Positions 43,264-46,887 of a stretch of 46,887 nt of DNA are shown here, in pieces. The translations under genes and the position numbers were made by a program. Within the stretch, counting starts at the first letter, position 1. Every line of letters starts with the position of its first letter. The notes below the pieces were generated by a model. That model made no database searches. It worked only from the letters and a program-made list of their open reading frames with translations, and was not told the origin of the DNA. The stretch comes from Sporosarcina limicola (lineage in GTDB: Bacteria > Bacillota > Bacilli > Bacillales_A > Planococcaceae), in the NCBI RefSeq assembly GCF_014873855.1, contig NZ_JADBEL010000026.1:1-46887 (forward strand). The letters are read 5' to 3'.

Positions 43264-43310
43264 AGAACCCGTTGCTTTTTTTGGAGCGACGGGTTCTAAT
43301 TTTTTTTTGC
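43264..43310. terminator. Bidirectional terminator next to alkaline phosphatase
   Basis: AGAACCCGT...ACGGGTTCT stem with AATTTTTTTTT on the plus side. It lies just after the minus-strand phosphatase gene. Confidence 0.75.
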
Positions 43311-43322
43311 GAGATCTATTCT

Positions 43323-44702
43323 TTATTTTTTGCTTGTACCTAAAATTTCAAATATAATTTTCGCATGATCCGAATTATCTAATAACCCTGCAAAACGATC
43401 CTTAGTTGGACCAAAAGCATATACGGGCACGTCTTCACCAGTATGTCCGCTGGTTGTCCAGCCTGTATAAGAACGCTTGTCAAAAATTAGTTTGATTTTA
43501 TTATTGATATCACTAGCTTTTTCACCAGCAGCTCTAACAGATTCGATTTCAACTTCTGTCAGTGGTAATAAATCTTGATCGATATAGCTTTTTAAAGTTT
43601 TCTCTACATCTGCACCATTTGTAATTTCATTTGCCATAAAGGCAGGTGTACGTTTTGCAGCTTTGATTGCATCACCGAACCAGTTATAATTACCATCTGC
43701 GCCTATAGATAATCCGCCGGTTGAATGGTCAGCAGTTGCCACGACTAGTGTATGCTTATCTTTTTTCGCAAACTCAATCGCTACTTTAAAAGCTTTTTCA
43801 AAGTCCTCCATTTCGCTCATTGCACCAACAATGTCATTGTCGTGGCCAGCCCAGTCAATTTGGCTACCTTCAATCATAAGGAAGAAACCATTTTCGTTTT
43901 TACTTAAGCGATCGATTGCTGAAGTAGTCATTTCTTCAAGTGATGGAATATCTTCTGAACGATCAATCATTTTAGGAAGACCGCCAGTAGCAAACAGTCC
44001 AAGAATTTGAGCGTTATTATCCTTTAGTAGTTCATCTGTAGTAGTTACATAGCTAAATCCATCTTGTTTAAAGGATTCTGTAAGATTCACATCTTTACGC
44101 TCAAAGTTTGATTTTCCACCGCCAAGAAGGACGTCAATTTTATGTTTACCATTGATCAATTCGTTATAATAATCATCGGCAATGGCATCCATATTCTTCC
44201 GACTTTCATTGTGAGCACCAAATGCAGCAGGCGTTGCATGGGTAATTTCTGAGGTAGCAACTAGCCCAGTCGATTTCCCTGTTTCTTTTGCAGCCTCTAA
44301 AACAGTTTTAACGTTAGATTTGTTTTTATCTACAGCGATTGCAGCGTTATATGTTTTTACACCTGCAGACATTGCAGTTGCTGCAGAAGCCGAATCTGTT
44401 ATCGTTTGCTCTGGATCGTCCGGATAAGTCATTTGCTGACCAACAAGGTACTTGTCAAACGCTGTTTGTTCAACAAAGGGTGTAGTGAGATCGTCTTTCA
44501 AATAACGATAAGCCGAAGTATAGGAAACTCCCATTCCATCACCAATGAGGAAAATCACATTTTTGATTTCAGCTTTGTTGTTTTCTTCTGTTTCACTCGC
44601 TTGAACGGTTGGATTAGCGATTGTACTGACTAAACTTCCGACCAGAACAGTGGAAAGAACTGCGACTGGGATAACCTTCTTAAAAAACCTCTTTTTCACC
44701 AA
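43323..44702 (-). CDS. phoA: Secreted alkaline phosphatase
   Basis: A 459-residue PhoA-type alkaline phosphatase that releases phosphate from organic esters outside the cell. The Sec signal peptide is about 1-36 (ending VQASE). FLIGDGMG (metal ligand D55), ITDSASAATA with nucleophile S104, THATPAAFGAHNESR, IEGSQIDWAGHDND, VATADHSTGG and SGHTGEDVP metal ligands are all present, so it should be active. The start is TTG 44702 (seven bases after AGGAGG); GTG 44699 is an alternative. A Pho box lies upstream. It pairs functionally with the phn operon. Confidence 0.94.
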   Translation of the reverse strand: MVKKRFFKKVIPVAVLSTVLVGSLVSTIANPTVQASETEENNKAEIKNVIFLIGDGMGVSYTSAYRYLKDDLTTPFVEQTAFDKYLVGQQMTYPDDPEQTITDSASAATAMSAGVKTYNAAIAVDKNKSNVKTVLEAAKETGKSTGLVATSEITHATPAAFGAHNESRKNMDAIADDYYNELINGKHKIDVLLGGGKSNFERKDVNLTESFKQDGFSYVTTTDELLKDNNAQILGLFATGGLPKMIDRSEDIPSLEEMTTSAIDRLSKNENGFFLMIEGSQIDWAGHDNDIVGAMSEMEDFEKAFKVAIEFAKKDKHTLVVATADHSTGGLSIGADGNYNWFGDAIKAAKRTPAFMANEITNGADVEKTLKSYIDQDLLPLTEVEIESVRAAGEKASDINNKIKLIFDKRSYTGWTTSGHTGEDVPVYAFGPTKDRFAGLLDNSDHAKIIFEILGTSKK

Positions 44703-44738
44703 TGTAAAACCTCCTATTTTTTTCTTCCATCAAAGGTA

Positions 44739-44744
44739 ATTATA
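44739..44744 (-). promoter_or_regulatory. -10 box of the alkaline phosphatase gene
   Basis: TATAAT on the minus strand, nine bases from the nearest Pho repeat. No proper -35 box. Confidence 0.6.
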
Positions 44745-44753
44745 ATGTGGAAT

Positions 44754-44781
44754 TGTTAATCTCATATGAAGGACATGTAAA
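44754..44781 (-). promoter_or_regulatory. Pho box upstream of alkaline phosphatase
   Basis: On the minus strand: TTTACA (44781-44776), TTCATA (44770-44765), TTAACA (44759-44754), each separated by exactly five bases. This has the same 11-base period as the phnD box and fits PhoP binding. Confidence 0.8.
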
Positions 44782-44812
44782 TTTATATTAATAGTGTGTG
44801 AAGAATTGGGCT

Positions 44813-44838
44813 AGCACGCGTAGTCACTCACACAACTA
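44813..44838. repeat. Short dispersed repeat, copy
   Basis: AGCACGCGTAGTCACTCACACAACT, related to 34996-35019. Confidence 0.4.
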
Positions 44839-44956
44839 AGAATTATCCAGCATCTTGAAGAAGTGAAATTGTTACTTTTCTACTGTAAATGCTATGTGTA
44901 TTTGTTTGGTTTTTTTATGCTACATTACTGATAATCATACGAATGGAGAAATCCAG

Positions 44957-45453
44957 ATGAAATTGAGGGTCTTCATTAGACGGAAGTTAGATAAACAAGC
45001 GTTAAACCACTCCAAGAGAAGTTCAATGTACGGATGTGGGAGTCGGAAAGTGAATCGGTTCAGCTCGAAATTTGATTGAAGGAAAGGGGCTAATACAGAT
45101 GTGCTTTGGACGGTTTTGACAGATTCAGTGGATCGAAAAGTATTGGAAGTAGCACCTAAGTTGAAGGACGTTTTTAATCTGGCGGTGAGGTATAACAATA
45201 TTGATATTGAAGTTGCGAAAGAACGTGGAATAATTGTGACGAATACACGAGGTGTTCTGACAGAGACGACGGCAGACCTTGCGTTTTACGCTTCTCTTTG
45301 CGGCAGCTCGCAATAACTCAGGCGGAAATCAAACTGGACGCACATTGGACACTGACGGGCTTTACTAGCATGGGGAGGATTGGTGAAGCGGTCGCGCGTC
45401 GAGCGAAAGGGTTAGATATGCATGTATTTTATGTTAATCACAACAAACCCTAA
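44957..45453 (+). pseudogene. D-2-hydroxyacid dehydrogenase (glyoxylate reductase-like) pseudogene
   Basis: Pieces in different frames follow the family order. MKLRVFIRRKLDKQAL is the start, then (shifted) KPLQEKFNVRMWESE. VLTDSVDRKVLEVAPKLKD and NLAVRYNNIDIEVAKERGI come next, followed by NTRGVLTETTADLAF. The last piece, again shifted, is the NAD-binding MGRIGEAVARRAKGLDMHVFY with the first glycine region damaged. The frame ends at TAA 45451-45453, and the whole C-terminal half is missing. At least two frameshifts and a deletion make it non-functional. Confidence 0.85.
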
Positions 45454-45487
45454 CTATTAAAATAGGAGAATTAGAATAAGGAATGTT

Positions 45488-45840
45488 ATGAGGAAACTCC
45501 TATGAAATCTCTTCACTTTAGTTTTAACGTTTTCACTAGTTCCATAGGCAAAGGCTTCCAAAGAAAGTTTTAAAGATGTGCCTGTAAACTATGCATATTG
45601 TAAGGAAGTAATTTTTTTGGAGAAGGGCATTATCCAACTGTAAGAAAAGTTCGGGATTCATGAATAGGTTAACAGAGAAGAAGTTGCGGTAATGGTAGCA
45701 AAAACGGTAGGGCTTGACGCGAAGCGTACAAAAACGAAATTTAAAGATGTCCTCGAGATCAGATCATCATCTGGATATATTAATTCAGCGATTAAAGCAG
45801 GAATAATAAATAGATATCCAGATGGAACATTTAACCTGTA
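45488..45840 (+). pseudogene. SLH-domain protein pseudogene
   Basis: An ATG-led frame with several in-frame stops. It reads a signal-peptide-like start, ASKESFKDVPVNYAY, EKGII, then VNREEVAVMVAKTVGLDAKR, KFKDV, SGYINSAIKAGIINRYPDGTFN. These are one complete and one partial SLH repeat. The similarity stops abruptly at about 45838 inside the second repeat, where unrelated sequence begins. Confidence 0.8.
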
Positions 45841-46093
45841 CATATAATTCTTTATTTATTGTTGATACAATGGGATATCAAATAGCAAGTTCAAAACCAA
45901 ATTCTGATCCGAAAAGTGACATAGCCTCTCTAAGTGGAAATCTCAAGTGGCAATATAATGAATTTATTGGAACTAAACTAGATGTTGGAGCAGACGTTAT
46001 TTTGTTCCCTCTAGATGCAAAGAAAACTAGATCGATAGAAATAGCATAAATTGTAGTTGGTAAATTTAACCTTTAAAAATAGGGAATTTAATA
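45841..46093. other. Region with an unassigned open frame
   Basis: A 75-codon frame from 45822 to 46049 overlaps the end of the SLH pseudogene. From about 45850 it reads VDTMGYQIASSKPNSDPKS and WQYNEFIGTKLDVGADVILF, which looks like a fragment of a secreted or phage-like protein. It has no own ribosome site. Identity unknown. Confidence 0.3.
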
Positions 46094-46261
46094 TGAGAAG
46101 GCTGATAATTAAGGGGCATATGAATTTAGTGAATTGCCTGCTGGAGTTTACGTTACGCTGTATATTTCTACAAAAATAATTAGAGATTATAAAGAACCGT
46201 TCAATGAAGATATGTTAAATCAGCTATCACTCTATATTACAGAATACGTACACAAGATCTA
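46094..46261 (+). pseudogene. Fragment resembling a GyrI/BmrR-type effector-binding domain
   Basis: After an in-frame TAA, the frame GAYEFSELPAGVYVTLYIS...NEDMLNQLSLYITEYVHKI ends at TAG 46259-46261. The ELPAG-VY start is reminiscent of AraC/MerR effector domains, but the piece is too short to be sure. Confidence 0.3.
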
Positions 46262-46404
46262 GGAATTATTATGAGAAGTAATGTACTAAACGAACCAAAG
46301 GAACTGAATTTGAAAAGCTGTAAGTAAACTCCTAAACAATTCTTGCCTCTCGTCGATATAATGATAGTACTAGAACTATAATAGAGTAGGAAGGACTGAT
46401 TTAT

Positions 46405-46887
46405 ATGAAATTTTTTAAAAGTTTACAAATATTTTTAATAGCTATCCTTATTATTGGCATAGCTATTCCAAATTCAACAGAAGCTGCAACTGCTATAAGT
46501 AACGATTTGATGAATATTAAAAAGACTGTAAGTAAAAACAGCCTTGTGAAAGGTGAGACGACGGACGTAACGCTTACTGTGAAGGGGGCGCTGAAAGATT
46601 CAACCTTTGTAAAATCGAATGACGTTTTCTTAATCGTTGATAAGTCAGGCAGTATGGGTGCCGATAACAGACTTACGGCAGCAAAAGAAGCTACAAAAGT
46701 TATAGGTAGTGTGGATGTCAAACTTCTGAACGCTGATGGACAAATGGCGGTATTGACAAAAGGATTTACCCACACAGAACCTGGGCTAGCACCTGCACCT
46801 GAAATCACTTCGTTATCCGAAGATAGTATCTCAATAGGGAAAACTAAAAATATTTTTATAAATGCTAAAAACTTCAAGGCAGATTCA
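46405..46887 (+). CDS. Secreted vWA-domain protein, 5' part (runs off the window)
   Basis: 161 codons are visible, open to the window edge. The signal peptide (about 1-27) ends in STEAA. It is followed by a beta-rich segment (KTVSKNSLVKGETTDVTLTV) and the start of a von Willebrand A domain with the metal-site motif VDKSGSMG (DxSxS) and RLTAAKEATK. Soon after, the sequence changes to a different style (GFTHTEPGLAPAPEITSLSEDSISIG), like an Ig/IPT-type domain, without the rest of a vWA fold. An internal deletion or domain splice is possible. The start follows GGAAGGA. Confidence 0.75.
   Translation, partial: MKFFKSLQIFLIAILIIGIAIPNSTEAATAISNDLMNIKKTVSKNSLVKGETTDVTLTVKGALKDSTFVKSNDVFLIVDKSGSMGADNRLTAAKEATKVIGSVDVKLLNADGQMAVLTKGFTHTEPGLAPAPEITSLSEDSISIGKTKNIFINAKNFKADS

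Noticed and set aside
1..46887. tRNA or rRNA genes
   Set aside because: No cloverleaf with conserved T-arm sequence and no rRNA-like stretches were noticed on either strand.

Overview
The window reads as a chromosomal segment of a low-to-moderate GC Gram-positive bacterium of the order Bacillales. Strong AAGGAGG-type ribosome binding sites, TTG/GTG starts, an SLH-anchored S-layer protein, PhoP-type direct repeats and a B. subtilis EpsC/L/M/N-like sugar set all point there. A Sporosarcina/Lysinibacillus-like member of the Planococcaceae (Caryophanaceae) is my inference, not something the sequence proves. I see no rRNA, tRNA or CRISPR array.

Left part (1-16.9 kb): housekeeping and accessory metabolism. 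Two copies of a small basic peptide gene (18-170 and 3476-3631, minus) flank an unidentified gene broken by an in-frame amber codon and an FtsH-like membrane AAA protease. The second copy is opposed by a convergent small RNA and looks like a type I toxin-antitoxin locus. Next come a holin-like protein, an O6-alkylguanine-DNA alkyltransferase and a phosphorus-scavenging block: a 5'-nucleotidase-type phosphoesterase, divergent from phnD-phnC-phnE-phnE and a secreted protein of unknown function, with a clear Pho box in front of phnD. Aquaporin, an acyl-CoA-dehydrogenase-fold enzyme, a nitroreductase and a divergent LysR regulator follow, with a decayed EamA transporter between them.

Middle part (17.0-32.5 kb): a Wzx/Wzy-type surface polysaccharide or S-layer-glycan locus on the plus strand. 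It has a TPR membrane protein, an O-antigen ligase-like protein, a Wzz-like co-polymerase, a CapD/EpsC dehydratase, a WbuB-like glycosyltransferase, CapE-CapF-CapG for UDP-L-FucNAc, Wzy, Wzx, and the PglC/PglD/PglE (EpsL/M/N) set for diacetyl-bacillosamine. The segment of about 22.0-30.0 kb is clearly richer in A+T than its flanks, as expected of an exchangeable serotype cassette.

Right part (32.5-46.9 kb): an accessory, decaying region. It opens with four copies of a 37-39 aa holin-like type I toxin, arranged two plus and two minus. Copies 1, 3 and 4 have a convergent antisense-RNA promoter; copy 2 is broken by a TnpB (IS200/IS605-type) remnant. Next is a compact three-gene operon: an unknown protein, a SecB-like chaperone and a PD-(D/E)xK nuclease-like protein. 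This is the best candidate for an undescribed (probably defence or toxin-antitoxin-chaperone) system. A probable group II intron tail, two convergent hydrophobic micro-ORFs, a large SLH-domain S-layer protein, a duplicated 3' end of the bacillosamine aminotransferase, a Pho-box-controlled alkaline phosphatase, and pseudogenes of a 2-hydroxyacid dehydrogenase and an SLH protein follow. The window ends inside a vWA-domain secreted protein.

Two themes link distant parts: phosphate starvation (Pho boxes at phnD and the alkaline phosphatase) and the cell surface (glycan locus, S-layer protein, SLH remnant, vWA protein).
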